DNA of 36,186 bases from an uncultured Burkholderiales bacterium (GCA_937949525.1 CALEDT010000013.1:1-36186); one strand, 5' to 3'. Positions 8,079 through 16,801 are shown, numbered from the stretch's first letter. The notes: generated from the letters alone by a model not told the origin. Numbers and translations are program-made.

Positions 8079-9503
8079 ATGCACCTCAAGCTACCGGATT
8101 TCTCGAAAGCGCGCGTCCTCGTCGCCGGCGATGTGATGCTCGATCGCTATTGGCAAGGGTCGGCCGCCCGCATCTCGCCGGAGGCGCCGGTCCCCGTGGT
8201 GAAGGTCGAGGGCGATGAGTATCGCGCGGGCGGTGCCGGCAACGTCGCGCTGAATGCGGCCGCGCTGGGCGCGCAGGCGACGTTGGTCGGTCTGGTCGGC
8301 GCCGATGCCGAGGCTTCCCTGCTCGCCGAGCGCCTACAGGCGCTCGGCGTGCGTTGTGCCTTTGCCCGCGTGCCCGGCAGCCGCACCATCACCAAGCTGC
8401 GCGTGCTGTCGCGGCACCAGCAGTTGATCCGGCTGGATTTCGAAGACGGGTTTGCCGCCTGTGACGGCAACGGCATTGCCAGCAGATTCGAGGCGGTGTT
8501 GCCGGATGTGGATGCGGTGGTGCTGTCCGACTATGCCAAGGGGGCTTTGCGCGAGGCATCGGCGTTGATCGGCACCGCGCGCCGGCGCGGACTGCCGGTG
8601 GTGGTAGACCCGAAAGGTCGGGAGTTTGCGCGTTATCGTGGCGCCACCCTGCTCACGCCCAACCAGAGCGAGTTCGAGGCGGTGGTCGGGCCGGTGACGG
8701 ATGATGCCGACCTCGAGGCCAAGGGCGAACGTCTGCGCGACGACCTGGGACTCGCTGCGCTGCTGGTCACGCGCAGCGAGAAGGGCATGACGCTGTTGGC
8801 GAAGGGCCATGCCCCGGTGCACCTGCCAACGCGCGCGCGCGAGGTATACGACGTTACCGGCGCCGGTGATACCGTGGTTGCGGTCCTCGCGGCGGCACTG
8901 GCGGCCGGCGAGAGCATGCGCGATGCCGTAGCCCTGTCCAACCTGGCCGCCGGGGTGGTGGTCGGCAAACTGGGCACGGCGACTGTATCGCCCGCCGAAC
9001 TGTTGGCGGCCATGGAGGAACACCTACCCATCCGCCGAGGCGTGGTCGGCGAAGACGAACTGGTGTTGCTGACTGCGCGCGCGCGCGCCGCCGGCGAACG
9101 CATCGTCATGACCAACGGCTGTTTCGACATCCTGCATGCCGGCCACGTCGGCTACCTGCAGCAAGCCCGCGTGCTGGGCGACCGGCTGATCGTCGCGGTC
9201 AATGACGACGACTCGGTACGCCGCCTGAAGGGCACGGGCCGGCCGGTCAACCCGCTCGGCGCGCGTGCCACCGTGCTGGCGGCGCTGGCGGCGGTGGACT
9301 GGGTGGTGCCGTTCGCGGAGGACACCCCGGAGCGCCTGATCTGCCGGCTGCTGCCGGATGTGCTGGTGAAGGGCGGCGACTACCGCGTCGAGGACATCGC
9401 CGGCGGCACCTGTGTCATGCACGCCGGCGGTGAAGTCCGGGTGCTCGACTTCGTCGATGGCCATTCCACCACGCGAATGATCGAAACCATCAGGAAAGGA
9501 TGA
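8079..9503 (+). CDS. hldE: Bifunctional heptose 7-phosphate kinase / heptose 1-phosphate adenylyltransferase
   Basis: A 474-residue two-domain enzyme of ADP-L-glycero-beta-D-manno-heptose synthesis for the LPS inner core; E. coli HldE is 477 residues. Residues about 1-315 are a PfkB/ribokinase-type kinase with [15 protein letters not shown] (about 48-62) and the catalytic [14 protein letters not shown] (about 260-273). Residues about 340-474 are the nucleotidyltransferase with [17 protein letters not shown], which carries the HxGH motif, and [15 protein letters not shown] 8079 gives the expected N-terminus [18 protein letters not shown]. The end overlaps the ribosome site of hldD, so the two are translationally coupled. 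Confidence 0.96.
   Translation: MHLKLPDFSKARVLVAGDVMLDRYWQGSAARISPEAPVPVVKVEGDEYRAGGAGNVALNAAALGAQATLVGLVGADAEASLLAERLQALGVRCAFARVPGSRTITKLRVLSRHQQLIRLDFEDGFAACDGNGIASRFEAVLPDVDAVVLSDYAKGALREASALIGTARRRGLPVVVDPKGREFARYRGATLLTPNQSEFEAVVGPVTDDADLEAKGERLRDDLGLAALLVTRSEKGMTLLAKGHAPVHLPTRAREVYDVTGAGDTVVAVLAAALAAGESMRDAVALSNLAAGVVVGKLGTATVSPAELLAAMEEHLPIRRGVVGEDELVLLTARARAAGERIVMTNGCFDILHAGHVGYLQQARVLGDRLIVAVNDDDSVRRLKGTGRPVNPLGARATVLAALAAVDWVVPFAEDTPERLICRLLPDVLVKGGDYRVEDIAGGTCVMHAGGEVRVLDFVDGHSTTRMIETIRKG
9494..9500 (+). promoter_or_regulatory. Ribosome binding site that decides the hldD start
   Basis: GAAAGGA lies inside the last codons of hldE. ATG 9500 would touch it directly, whereas ATG 9506 is 5 nt away, a normal spacing. 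Starting at 9506 also gives [12 protein letters not shown], which lines up with the known E. coli HldD start [12 protein letters not shown]. Confidence 0.6.
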
Positions 9504-9505
9504 AC

Positions 9506-10453
9506 ATGTACATCGTCACCGGCGGCGCCGGTTTCATCGGCAGCAACATGATCAAGGCCCTGAACGAGCGGGGCATCAGCGACATTCTGGTGGTGGACGA
9601 TCTGAAGGACGGTACCAAATTCGTCAATCTCGCCGACTGCGACATCTTCGATTATCTCGACCGCCATGAATTCCTGCGCCGTGTGGTCGAAGGCCGCGAC
9701 TTCGGCCGCGTGGAGGCGGTGATCCACGAAGGCGCCTGTTCCTCGACCACGGAGTGGGATGGCGAATTCGTCATGCGCAACAACTTCGAGTACAGCAAGC
9801 TGTTGTTGCTGTGGTGCCAGGCACGCGGCACGCCGCTGATCTATGCCTCGTCCGCGTCGGTCTACGGCATGGGCCCGGTGTTCACCGAAGGGCGCGAGCA
9901 TGAACGCCCGCTCAACCTATACGCCTACTCGAAGTTCCTGTTCGACCAGTACCTGCGCCGTTTCCAGCACGCGCTCACCAGCCAGGTGTGCGGACTGCGC
10001 TATTTCAACGTGTACGGGCCGCGCGAACAGCACAAGGGCAGCATGGCCAGCGTCGCCTACCATTTCCATCGGCAACTCCTGAAAGACGGCCGCGTGCGCC
10101 TGTTTGCAGGCACGGACGGTTATGCGGATGGCGAACAACTGCGTGATTTCGTCCATGTCGACGACACCATCGCGGTGAAACTGTGGCTGCTGGAGCATCC
10201 CGGCGTCTCCGGCATCTTCAACGTCGGCACCGGCCGGGCGCAGAGCTTCAACGATGTCGCGCGTGCGGTCATCGGCTACCACGGCCACGGCGAGATCGAG
10301 TACATCCCGTTTCCGGAGCATCTCCGCGGCCGCTATCAGAGCTATACCCAGGCCGACATCGGCCGCCTGCGGCAGGTCGGCTACGAACGCGAGTTCATGA
10401 CCGTCGAGCAAGGCGTTCCCAGATACCTCGACTGGTTGCAGCAACGGGGTTGA
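9506..10453 (+). CDS. hldD: ADP-L-glycero-D-manno-heptose 6-epimerase
   Basis: A 315-residue extended short-chain dehydrogenase that converts ADP-D-glycero- to ADP-L-glycero-D-manno-heptose, the last step of heptose donor synthesis. The NADP-binding GGAGFIGSN is at residues 6-14, followed by [14 protein letters not shown], a family signature. The active-site serine is in SSASVYG, and [10 protein letters not shown] holds the YxxxK pair. [10 protein letters not shown] and [15 protein letters not shown] complete the fold. The start at ATG 9506 is preferred over ATG 9500 on ribosome-site spacing and homology. It follows hldE directly. Confidence 0.96.
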   Translation: MYIVTGGAGFIGSNMIKALNERGISDILVVDDLKDGTKFVNLADCDIFDYLDRHEFLRRVVEGRDFGRVEAVIHEGACSSTTEWDGEFVMRNNFEYSKLLLLWCQARGTPLIYASSASVYGMGPVFTEGREHERPLNLYAYSKFLFDQYLRRFQHALTSQVCGLRYFNVYGPREQHKGSMASVAYHFHRQLLKDGRVRLFAGTDGYADGEQLRDFVHVDDTIAVKLWLLEHPGVSGIFNVGTGRAQSFNDVARAVIGYHGHGEIEYIPFPEHLRGRYQSYTQADIGRLRQVGYEREFMTVEQGVPRYLDWLQQRG

Positions 10454-10525
10454 GCCGCAGGCCGGCGCACCGCCCACGCGCCTCCCGATTCGCCACGCCA
10501 CGCTCCGGGTGGGCAGCCATGCCCC

Positions 10526-10569
10526 ATAAGTATTACAAATTTAACTTATTGCATAACATCGGCTAACAT
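10526..10569 (+). promoter_or_regulatory. Promoter and operator-like dyad before the nickel/cobalt operon
   Basis: This AT-rich island stands out in GC-rich surroundings. TTAACT (10541-10546) and TAACAT (10564-10569) are separated by 17 bp and each match the sigma-70 hexamers at 4 of 6 positions, giving a leader of about 20 nt before ATG 10598. An inverted repeat, ATAAGT (10526-10531) and ACTTAT (10544-10549) with 12 bp between, covers the -35 box. TAACATCG also repeats 10 bp apart (10554 and 10564). A metal-sensing repressor such as NikR is a reasonable guess, but the half-sites do not match a NikR consensus I can recall with confidence. Confidence 0.5.
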
Positions 10570-10597
10570 CGCGCGGTCTCTCACCCAAGGGTCCGCA

Positions 10598-11287
10598 ATG
10601 TTCCGCACCGTCCTGCTGCTCGCTCTGGCCATCGCGCCGATGGCCGCCGCGCATGACCTGTGGATCGAACGCGAGGGCGACGCGCACCGGCTGATGTACG
10701 GCCATGAGCGATCCGGTCACGCCGGCGAGCGCGAGCTCGAATACCGGCCGGAGATCGTGCGCCAGGCGCGCTGTTTCGATGTGGCCGGTAACGAGCGGCC
10801 GGCGCGCGCCAGTGACAGCTATCCGGTGGTGTTGCGCGGCGACTGCGCGGCAAGCTGGTTCTGGCTGGACAGCGGTTACTGGAGCAAGACGCCTTACGGC
10901 ACGAAGAACCTGCCCCGGCATCAGGCAGGCACGACCTTGGACAGTTGGCGGTCGGCGGAGGGCATCAAACGGCTGGATCGCTGGAGCACCGCGCTGGCAC
11001 GGCCGCTGACGACGGAACTCGAACTGACACCCCTGCGCGATCCGCTGGCGCTGCGCCCCGGCGACAAACTGCGGTTGCGTGTTTGGCTGCGTGGGCGACC
11101 GGCGGCGGGCGTGACGGTGGCCTACTTCGGTTCACCGCGCGGCGTCACGGATGCCGATGGCTACGTCAACGTAACCCTGCGCCAGCCGGGGTTCCAACTG
11201 ATCCAGGCGAGCGTCGAGCGCCCCATCGATGACCTGGGCGCCGAGCGCGAAATTCTCGCCAGCAGCCTGCAGTTCCAGTTGCCATGA
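10598..11287 (+). CDS. Periplasmic DUF4198/NikK-like metal uptake protein
   Basis: A 229-residue exported protein. A signal peptide (VLLLALAIAPMAAA) is followed by a likely cleavage site AAA|HDLW, so the mature protein would begin with histidine. HDLWIER and LMYGHERSG near the N-terminus are typical of the DUF4198/NikK group found beside ECF-type nickel and cobalt transporters. The second half is beta-rich with a TTR/Ig-like segment (GVTVAYFGSPRGVTDADGYV, about residues 173-192). I see no second membrane segment. It overlaps the next gene by 4 bp (ATGA) and is the first gene of the six-gene operon. Proposed role: capture of Ni or Co in the periplasm; the metal is not certain. Confidence 0.75.
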   Translation: MFRTVLLLALAIAPMAAAHDLWIEREGDAHRLMYGHERSGHAGERELEYRPEIVRQARCFDVAGNERPARASDSYPVVLRGDCAASWFWLDSGYWSKTPYGTKNLPRHQAGTTLDSWRSAEGIKRLDRWSTALARPLTTELELTPLRDPLALRPGDKLRLRVWLRGRPAAGVTVAYFGSPRGVTDADGYVNVTLRQPGFQLIQASVERPIDDLGAEREILASSLQFQLP

Positions 11288-11721
11288 TGCTGGCGCGCCG
11301 GCTTTTCCTGGGCATCGCGCTCGCGCTGATGGGCCCGTCTCACGCGCATGACTTGCACTCCAGCGTCGGCACCGGCGAGGCCGTGGTGGTCAAGCTCTAC
11401 TTCATCGATGACAAGCCGTTTGCCTACGAGGCCTACGAAATCTTCCGGCAAGGCGAATCCGTGCCTTATCAGGTCGGCCGCAGCGATGCGTTCGGCCGTG
11501 TGGTGTTCCTGCCGGACCGTGCCGGGGAATGGCGGGTCAAGGCGATGTCCGAGGACGGGCACGGCGTCGACGTCGTGCTGTACGCCGATGAGGCGGCGCG
11601 CGTGGAGGTGCGCGACAAGCCGCTCATCGAGCGCTATGGGCGCGTCGTGGTCGGCGTCGCGCTGATCCTCGGCCTGTTCGGTCTGCTCAACCTGTACCTG
11701 CGAAGGAAGAAACCCTCATGA
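11284..11721 (+). CDS. Small membrane-anchored periplasmic protein, NikL-like
   Basis: A 145-residue protein with an N-terminal signal peptide (LFLGIALALMGPSHA) and likely cleavage SHA|HDLH, which would again leave an N-terminal histidine. Residues about 30-115 are a small beta domain of the transthyretin/carboxypeptidase-regulatory kind (AFGRVVFLPDRAGEWRVKAM). Residues about 119-139 are hydrophobic (VVVGVALILGLFGLLNLYL) and followed by RRKK, so the C-terminus should be anchored with a cytoplasmic tail. Position between a NikK-like gene and an ECF transporter suggests the accessory role of NikL-type proteins. It overlaps both neighbours by 4 bp. Confidence 0.65.
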   Translation: MMLARRLFLGIALALMGPSHAHDLHSSVGTGEAVVVKLYFIDDKPFAYEAYEIFRQGESVPYQVGRSDAFGRVVFLPDRAGEWRVKAMSEDGHGVDVVLYADEAARVEVRDKPLIERYGRVVVGVALILGLFGLLNLYLRRKKPS

Positions 11722-12722
11722 CCTGCCGATTGACCCTGTTGCTCGCGCTAGCATTGGCCAGTGCCTCCAGTCATGCCCACCATGGCGTCGCCACGCTCGG
11801 TGCCGTCGGTCTGCAAGGTCCCGGCGCGCCGATCGAGACCTCCAGTTCGGCGACGTTGCCGGAGGGCGCCTGGTTGCTGTCGCTCAAGATGGATCACGCC
11901 AAGTCGAAGACCTACGATCCCGATCCGGCCAATCCGGAAGGCGATTACAACCAGTACTGGATGCTGGGCGTGGGGTACGGCTTCAAGCCCTGGCTGTCGG
12001 GCTATCTGGTGCAACCCTACAACATCAAGAAGGACGAGCCCGGCGGGTTGAACTCACGCGGCTTCACCGACCTGTCGGTGATGGGCGTGGTCGGCTTCAA
12101 GTACGACGAGGGTTTCAGCCTGGTGCCGGCAACGGAGAGTCTGGACGACCTGATGGACTGGCATTTCACCGCCTATCTCGGCGCGTCCTTGCCGACCGGC
12201 AACGCCAATCACCGGTTGGCGGATGGCAGCATCGATCCCGGCAAGTCGCTCGGTTTCGGCAAGTCCAGCTTCACTTACGGCCTCACCGCGACCAAGCAGT
12301 TCAGCGAGAACGCCACGGCGGTGTTCGAAGTCGGGCAGATCCGGTTCCAGAAGTACCGCTATGACGACGACGGCGACCCGGGCACGCCGGATACGGTTCG
12401 TTTCGGCACCGAGACGCGCATCAACGCCGCCCTCGCCTATCGCCTGATGACGTTGCCGGACAGCCGATTCCGTCTCGACGGCAACGTGGAGGCGAACTAT
12501 CTCGCGCTCGGCCGGGACATCGAGGACGGCGTGCCAGCGACGGCCACCGGCGGCAGGATGCTGTACGGCGTGATCGGTGCGCGCCTGTACAAGGACAATC
12601 TGAGCTTCGGCCTGGCCGTGAAGAAACCGGTATGGACCGACCTGAACGAGTCCGCCCAGCAGCAGGGCGCCGAGGGCAAGGAGAAATACCGACGGATCGT
12701 TACCTTCTCGGCCATGTTCTGA
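11718..12722 (+). CDS. Putative outer-membrane beta-barrel protein of the metal operon
   Basis: A 334-residue protein with a signal peptide (LTLLLALALASASSHA) and likely cleavage SHA|HHGV. The mature part is rich in alternating hydrophobic/polar strands with many Gly and Tyr (for example YNQYWMLGVGYGFKPWLSGY) and ends in Phe (FSAMF), the usual C-terminal signal of outer-membrane barrels. An acidic loop, YDDDGDPGTPDT, is at about residues 214-225. It resembles the loosely annotated 'transporter' barrels of the phenol-degradation MetA type, but I cannot name a family firmly. Lying between NikK/NikL-like genes and cbiM, it may admit Ni or Co across the outer membrane. No TonB box or plug domain is evident. 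Confidence 0.65.
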   Translation: MTCRLTLLLALALASASSHAHHGVATLGAVGLQGPGAPIETSSSATLPEGAWLLSLKMDHAKSKTYDPDPANPEGDYNQYWMLGVGYGFKPWLSGYLVQPYNIKKDEPGGLNSRGFTDLSVMGVVGFKYDEGFSLVPATESLDDLMDWHFTAYLGASLPTGNANHRLADGSIDPGKSLGFGKSSFTYGLTATKQFSENATAVFEVGQIRFQKYRYDDDGDPGTPDTVRFGTETRINAALAYRLMTLPDSRFRLDGNVEANYLALGRDIEDGVPATATGGRMLYGVIGARLYKDNLSFGLAVKKPVWTDLNESAQQQGAEGKEKYRRIVTFSAMF

Positions 12723-12747
12723 ACCCGTCCTTTGCCTGACATCCGCC

Positions 12748-13398
12748 ATGCACATCCCCGACGGCTTCATCGCGCCGCAGATGTACCTGCCGCTGTACGC
12801 GATGGCCGCCGGCCTGTGGGCCTACGGCGCGCGCCGTGTCGGGCGCGAACTGGATGAGGCCACCCTGCCCTGGCTGGCCTCGCTGACCGCGGCCGCATTC
12901 GCGCTGAGTTTCGTGGCGCTGCCGCTGCCCGGCGGCACCAGCGCGCACGTCACCGGCGTCGGCTTGCTGGCGGTGCTGTTCGGCGTCTGGCACGCCTTCA
13001 TGGCGGCATCGCTGGTCTATGCCATGCAGGCCCTGTTGTTCGGCGACGGCGGCGTCACCACGCTGTCGTTGAACGCATTGGCGATGGCCTTCTGCGGTGC
13101 CCTGTCGGCACGGGCGTTCTATCTGGCGGTGCGCCCGCTGCACGTCGGACTGGCGCTGTTCCTGGCGGGCTGGATCGCACTGTTCCTGCCGGCTCTGCTG
13201 GTCGCGTTGGCACTGGGCGCGCAACCGTTGATCGCGCGCGATGCCGCCGGCACTCCGCTCTACTTCCCGTTCGGCTGGTCGGTGACGTTGCCGGCGCTGT
13301 TGATCCCGCATGCACTGCTGGGCATCGGCGAAGGCGCGCTGACATTGCTTGGCGCACGGCTGATCGACCGCCTGCGCACACGCTATCGGACCGGTTGA
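12748..13398 (+). CDS. cbiM: ECF transporter substrate-specific membrane subunit (CbiM/NikM family)
   Basis: A 216-residue integral membrane protein with about six or seven hydrophobic segments. It begins MHIPDGF, the diagnostic N-terminus of CbiM/NikM, in which the terminal amine and His2 bind the metal in solved NikM. GTSAHVTG (about residues 69-76) carries the second conserved histidine, and LLFGDGGVTTLSLNALAM (about 96-113) is the family signature loop. It is the S component that picks the metal; nickel and cobalt cannot be told apart from sequence alone. The gap to the next gene is 21 bp. Confidence 0.88.
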   Translation: MHIPDGFIAPQMYLPLYAMAAGLWAYGARRVGRELDEATLPWLASLTAAAFALSFVALPLPGGTSAHVTGVGLLAVLFGVWHAFMAASLVYAMQALLFGDGGVTTLSLNALAMAFCGALSARAFYLAVRPLHVGLALFLAGWIALFLPALLVALALGAQPLIARDAAGTPLYFPFGWSVTLPALLIPHALLGIGEGALTLLGARLIDRLRTRYRTG

Positions 13399-13419
13399 TT
13401 CCTGGCAGAATCAGCCCGT

Positions 13420-13983
13420 ATGAACCCCGCTCACCGGGCCCGTGCGCAACTGCTGGCCTACGCCGTCGCCGTGATGCTGGCCTCCGCGCTCAGCACGCCG
13501 GCCTGGCTGCTGGCCGGCGTGCTCGCCGCGCTGCTGCTGGCGGGCCGGCAGGCCCTGGTCATCCTGCGCCGCGCGCTGCTGGCGACGCTGGCGTTCTCCG
13601 CGGTCGTATCGGCGACCTACGTCGGCCACGTCTGGTGGCTTACGGCGACGCTGCCGTGGGATTGGTTGCTGACCGTCAACCTGCGCGTGCTGCTGATGGC
13701 CCTGCTCACCTTCCTGTTCATCGCCCGCGTCAACCTGTTCCTGGCCCTGGGGTTCTCGCGCCGCCTGTCGTTCCTGCTGGTGCTGGCCACCAGTCAGGCA
13801 CTGGCATTGCGACGCACGTTGGCCGATTTCCGCCTGGCCCTGCACAGCCGCACGATCCGCCCGGCCGGACTGCGCGCACGCTATCGCGCCGCAGCGCGCG
13901 CCATGGCCTGGCTGCTGGACCGGGCGCTGGCCAACGCCCATGAGTCGGCACAGGCGTTGCAGGCACGCGGGTGGTTCGAGTGA
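13420..13983 (+). CDS. cbiQ: ECF transporter transmembrane subunit (CbiQ/EcfT family)
   Basis: A 187-residue membrane protein, a little short for the family. Hydrophobic segments occupy about residues 10-40, 48-70, 80-105 and 110-130. The C-terminal cytoplasmic part contains HSRTIRPAGLRARYRAAARA and ESAQALQARGWFE; the second matches the ARG-containing coupling helix of EcfT proteins that docks on the ATPases. It sits between cbiM and the ATPase gene, with a 4-bp overlap to the latter. Role: T component coupling ATP hydrolysis to metal import. Confidence 0.8.
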   Translation: MNPAHRARAQLLAYAVAVMLASALSTPAWLLAGVLAALLLAGRQALVILRRALLATLAFSAVVSATYVGHVWWLTATLPWDWLLTVNLRVLLMALLTFLFIARVNLFLALGFSRRLSFLLVLATSQALALRRTLADFRLALHSRTIRPAGLRARYRAAARAMAWLLDRALANAHESAQALQARGWFE

Positions 13984-14753
13984 TCCGGGTCGACGCGCTG
14001 TGCCACGGCTACGCCGATCAGCCGAGCCTGATCGACGTGTCCTTCCGCGTCGAGGCCGGCGAGAAGCTGGTGCTGTTGGGCGCCAACGGCTGCGGCAAAT
14101 CCACGCTGCTGAAGATACTGGCCGGTCTGCTCGCACCGCGCGCCGGCAGTGTGCATTACGCCGGCGCCGAGATATCCCCTGCGCTGCTGAAGCGCGGCGA
14201 GGCGCGGCGGCGCTTTCGCCGCGAGGTGGGGCTGCTGTTCCAGAATCCGGACGTGATGTTGTTCAACCCGACGGTGTACGACGAGATCGCCTTCGGCCCG
14301 CGCCAACTGGGCCTCGCCGACGCGGATGCGCGCGCGCGTCACTGGGCGGCGGCGGTCGGCGTGGAACGCTACCTCAGCCGGCCGCCGTTCACACTGTCCG
14401 GCGGGGAGAAACAGAAAGTGGCGCTCGCGGCGCTGCTGGCATTGGAACCGAAACTGCTGTTGCTGGACGAACCCGCCGCCGCGCTGGACCCGCGCACCAC
14501 CGGCTGGCTGGTCGATTTTCTCGCCGATCTGCCGGTGACGCTGCTGACCACCACGCACCAGCTCGCACTCGCCGGCGAACTGGGCGCGCGTGCGCTGGTG
14601 CTGGGCGAGGACCACCGCCTGATCTATGACGGCGCCACCGACGCCTTCCTGAGCGACATGGAGCGTCTGGTCGCGGCCAACCTGGCGCACGCCCACCGCC
14701 ATCGCCATGGCGCGCTGGAGCATCGCCACTGGCACGCGCACGAGTGGCCTTGA
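13980..14753 (+). CDS. cbiO: ECF transporter ATP-binding subunit (CbiO) with His-rich tail
   Basis: A 257-residue ABC ATPase. Walker A GANGCGKST is at residues 34-42, the Q-loop region is LLFQNPDVMLF, the signature is LSGGEKQKVALA and Walker B is KLLLLDEP, followed by TTTHQLAL with the switch histidine. GTG 13980 overlaps the cbiQ stop as GTGA; an in-frame GTG at 13971 is possible. The last 25 residues contain eight histidines in HxH spacing (AHAHRHRHGALEHRHWHAHE), beyond the usual CbiO fold. Such a tail may bind or store the imported metal. The gene ends 10 bp before the convergent rluE stop. Confidence 0.9.
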   Translation: MIRVDALCHGYADQPSLIDVSFRVEAGEKLVLLGANGCGKSTLLKILAGLLAPRAGSVHYAGAEISPALLKRGEARRRFRREVGLLFQNPDVMLFNPTVYDEIAFGPRQLGLADADARARHWAAAVGVERYLSRPPFTLSGGEKQKVALAALLALEPKLLLLDEPAAALDPRTTGWLVDFLADLPVTLLTTTHQLALAGELGARALVLGEDHRLIYDGATDAFLSDMERLVAANLAHAHRHRHGALEHRHWHAHEWP

Positions 14754-14763
14754 GCCACGCCGG

Positions 14764-15342
14764 TCAGGGCGACCATCGGCGGCGCAACGAACCGGCCGAG
14801 GCCGGCTCATGCATCACCCACTCGCCGGGGCGCAGGCTGCCCAGCCGGTAATCGCCGATCGCGGCACGGACCAGGCGCAGCGTGGGATAACCGGCGGCGG
14901 CGGTCATGCGCCGCACCTGGCGATTCTTGCCTTCGCTGATGACCAGCTCCAGCCAGGAAGTCGGAATCTCGCGACGGAAGCGCACCGGCGGATCGCGCGG
15001 CCACAGCCCGGCCGGCTCGTCGATCAGGCGCACCCGTGCCGGACGCGCGACGAAATCCCCCAACGGCATGGCACGCCGCAGCGGCGCGAGGTCCGCGTCG
15101 GCGGGCGCGCCCTCCACCTGCACCCAGTAGGTCTTGGGCAGCTTGTGGCGCGGATCGGCCAGCCGGTGCTGAAGCCCGCCGTCGTCGGTTAGAATCAGCA
15201 GGCCTTCACTGTCCGCGTCGAGACGGCCCGCCGCGTAGACGCCGGGCACGTCGATATAGTCGCCAAGCCCGGCGTGCCCGTCCGCAGCGGTGAACTGGCT
15301 GAGTACCCCATAGGGTTTGTTGAACAGCAGGATGCGCGCCAT
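14764..15342 (-). CDS. rluE: 23S rRNA pseudouridine synthase, RluE type
   Basis: A 192-residue RsuA/RluE-family enzyme. It starts [17 protein letters not shown], the typical short N-terminus without an S4 domain, which separates RluE from RsuA and RluB. The catalytic aspartate lies in [18 protein letters not shown] (about residues 37-54), and [20 protein letters not shown] is the conserved C-terminal motif. RluE makes pseudouridine 2457 of E. coli 23S rRNA. It is divergent from icd with 39 bp between the starts, the same pairing as in E. coli, and convergent with cbiO. Confidence 0.9.
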   Translation of the reverse strand: MARILLFNKPYGVLSQFTAADGHAGLGDYIDVPGVYAAGRLDADSEGLLILTDDGGLQHRLADPRHKLPKTYWVQVEGAPADADLAPLRRAMPLGDFVARPARVRLIDEPAGLWPRDPPVRFRREIPTSWLELVISEGKNRQVRRMTAAAGYPTLRLVRAAIGDYRLGSLRPGEWVMHEPASAGSLRRRWSP

Positions 15343-15381
15343 GCTCGGCCCATCGTCTTTCGCGTTTCGTCAGGAGTCATC

Positions 15382-16620
15382 GTGAGTCACATCCGGAAAC
15401 CCGCCACGGGCGAGAAAATCACCGTCAACGCCGACGCCTCGCTGAACGTCCCGGACCGGCCGATTATCCCGTTCATCGAGGGCGACGGTACCGGTGTCGA
15501 CATCACCCCGGTCATGCGCCGGGTGCTCGACGCGGCCGTGGACAAAGCCTACGGCGGTGCGCGACGCATCGAATGGATGGAAGTGTATGCCGGCGAGAAG
15601 GCGACACGGGTCTACGGCGCCGACACCTGGCTGCCGGAAGAAACGGTCGAGGCGGTGCGGGAGTATGTGGTTTCGATCAAGGGGCCGCTGACCACGCCCA
15701 CGTCCGGCGGCATCCGCTCGCTCAACGTCGCGCTGCGTCAGATGCTCGATCTGTACGTCTGCCTGCGCCCGGTGCGCTATTTCACCGGCGTGCCCTCACC
15801 GGTCAAGCATCCGGAAAAGGTGGATATGGTGATCTTCCGCGAGAACACCGAGGACATCTACGCCGGCGTGGAATGGGAGACGGGCTCGGCCGAAGTGCGC
15901 AAGGTCATCGACTTTCTGCAGCGGGAGATGGGGGTGACCAAGATCCGTTTTCCGGAAACCTCCGCCATCGGCATCAAGCCGGTCTCCGTGCAAGGCTCGG
16001 AACGTCTGATCCGCCGCGCCATCCAGTACGCCATCGACAACGGCCGCAAGTCCGTGACACTGGTGCACAAGGGCAACATCATGAAGTTCACCGAGGGCGG
16101 CTTCAAGAAATGGGGTTACGAACTGGCGCTGCGCGAGTTCGGCGGCGAACGGATCGATGGCGGGCCCTGGGTACGCCTGCCCCAAGGTATCGTCGTCAAG
16201 GACGTCATCGCCGATGCGTTCCTGCAGCAGATTCTGCTGCGACCGGAAGACTACGACGTCATCGCCACGCTCAACCTCAACGGCGACTACATCTCCGATG
16301 CGCTGGCGGCAGAGGTGGGCGGCATCGGCATCGCCCCCGGTGCCAATCTGTCCGACTCGGTGGCCATGTTCGAGGCGACGCACGGCACCGCGCCCAAGTA
16401 TGCCGGCAAGGATTACGTCAACCCCGGCTCCATCGTACTCTCAGGGGAAATGATGCTGCGCCACATGGGCTGGCTGGAAGCGGCCGATCGGATCATCAAG
16501 GGCATGGAAGGCGCCATCGGCGCACGCCGCGTCACCTACGACTTCGCACGTCTGATGGAGGGCGCGACCCAGGTATCCTGTTCCGGATTCGGCGCGGAGA
16601 TCATTCGCTGGATGGATTGA
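15382..16620 (+). CDS. icd: NADP-dependent isocitrate dehydrogenase
   Basis: A 412-residue TCA-cycle enzyme that oxidises isocitrate to 2-oxoglutarate. GTG 15382 with CAGGAG five bases before it gives [16 protein letters not shown]; the frame is open further upstream but only into the rluE promoter region. [17 protein letters not shown] places a serine at residue 113, the position phosphorylated by AceK in E. coli. [15 protein letters not shown] and [20 protein letters not shown] are substrate-site segments. [14 protein letters not shown] has the Lys-Tyr pair and Val, and YDFARLMEG the Arg, that mark NADP specificity. The 3' end overlaps a small minus-strand gene by 20 bp. Confidence 0.96.
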   Translation: MSHIRKPATGEKITVNADASLNVPDRPIIPFIEGDGTGVDITPVMRRVLDAAVDKAYGGARRIEWMEVYAGEKATRVYGADTWLPEETVEAVREYVVSIKGPLTTPTSGGIRSLNVALRQMLDLYVCLRPVRYFTGVPSPVKHPEKVDMVIFRENTEDIYAGVEWETGSAEVRKVIDFLQREMGVTKIRFPETSAIGIKPVSVQGSERLIRRAIQYAIDNGRKSVTLVHKGNIMKFTEGGFKKWGYELALREFGGERIDGGPWVRLPQGIVVKDVIADAFLQQILLRPEDYDVIATLNLNGDYISDALAAEVGGIGIAPGANLSDSVAMFEATHGTAPKYAGKDYVNPGSIVLSGEMMLRHMGWLEAADRIIKGMEGAIGARRVTYDFARLMEGATQVSCSGFGAEIIRWMD

Positions 16621-16801
16621 CCGGTGCCTGCTCCGCGCCTGGCACATCGACGCCGAAACGGCTCAGCATTTCGATCAGTTCATCGGCAATGGGACCCAGT
16701 TCTTCCTTCTGCCTTCGCAATCCAGCGAGAAGATGCGCAAGGTCGCCGTTCGAGCCTGCCAACGCGGGCCGATGACCAATGCCGGGATGGGGGATTTCCA
16801 T
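16601..16801 (-). CDS. Small unrecognised protein, 66 residues, antisense to icd end
   Basis: I do not recognise this gene. ATG 16801 is preceded by AGGAG (16809-16813 on the minus strand) at a spacing of 7 nt, a strong ribosome site, which is the main reason to call it. The protein starts [14 protein letters not shown] and its middle, [20 protein letters not shown], continues as a likely amphipathic helix (about residues 20-45). No signal peptide, membrane segment or cysteines are seen. It lies downstream of the cold-shock gene on the same strand, 130 bp away, with a GC-rich hairpin between, and ends inside the last 20 bp of icd. Confidence 0.5.
   Translation of the reverse strand: MEIPHPGIGHRPALAGSNGDLAHLLAGLRRQKEELGPIADELIEMLSRFGVDVPGAEQAPVNPSSE

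Noticed and set aside
10454-10597. Cobalamin riboswitch before the cobalt/nickel operon
   Set aside because: The gap is 144 bp, too short for a typical cobalamin riboswitch of about 200 nt, and I could not find a B12-box-like segment.
13395-13943. An overlapping plus-strand frame across cbiQ
   Set aside because: It is a shifted reading of cbiQ; only the cbiQ frame has membrane segments and the coupling helix.
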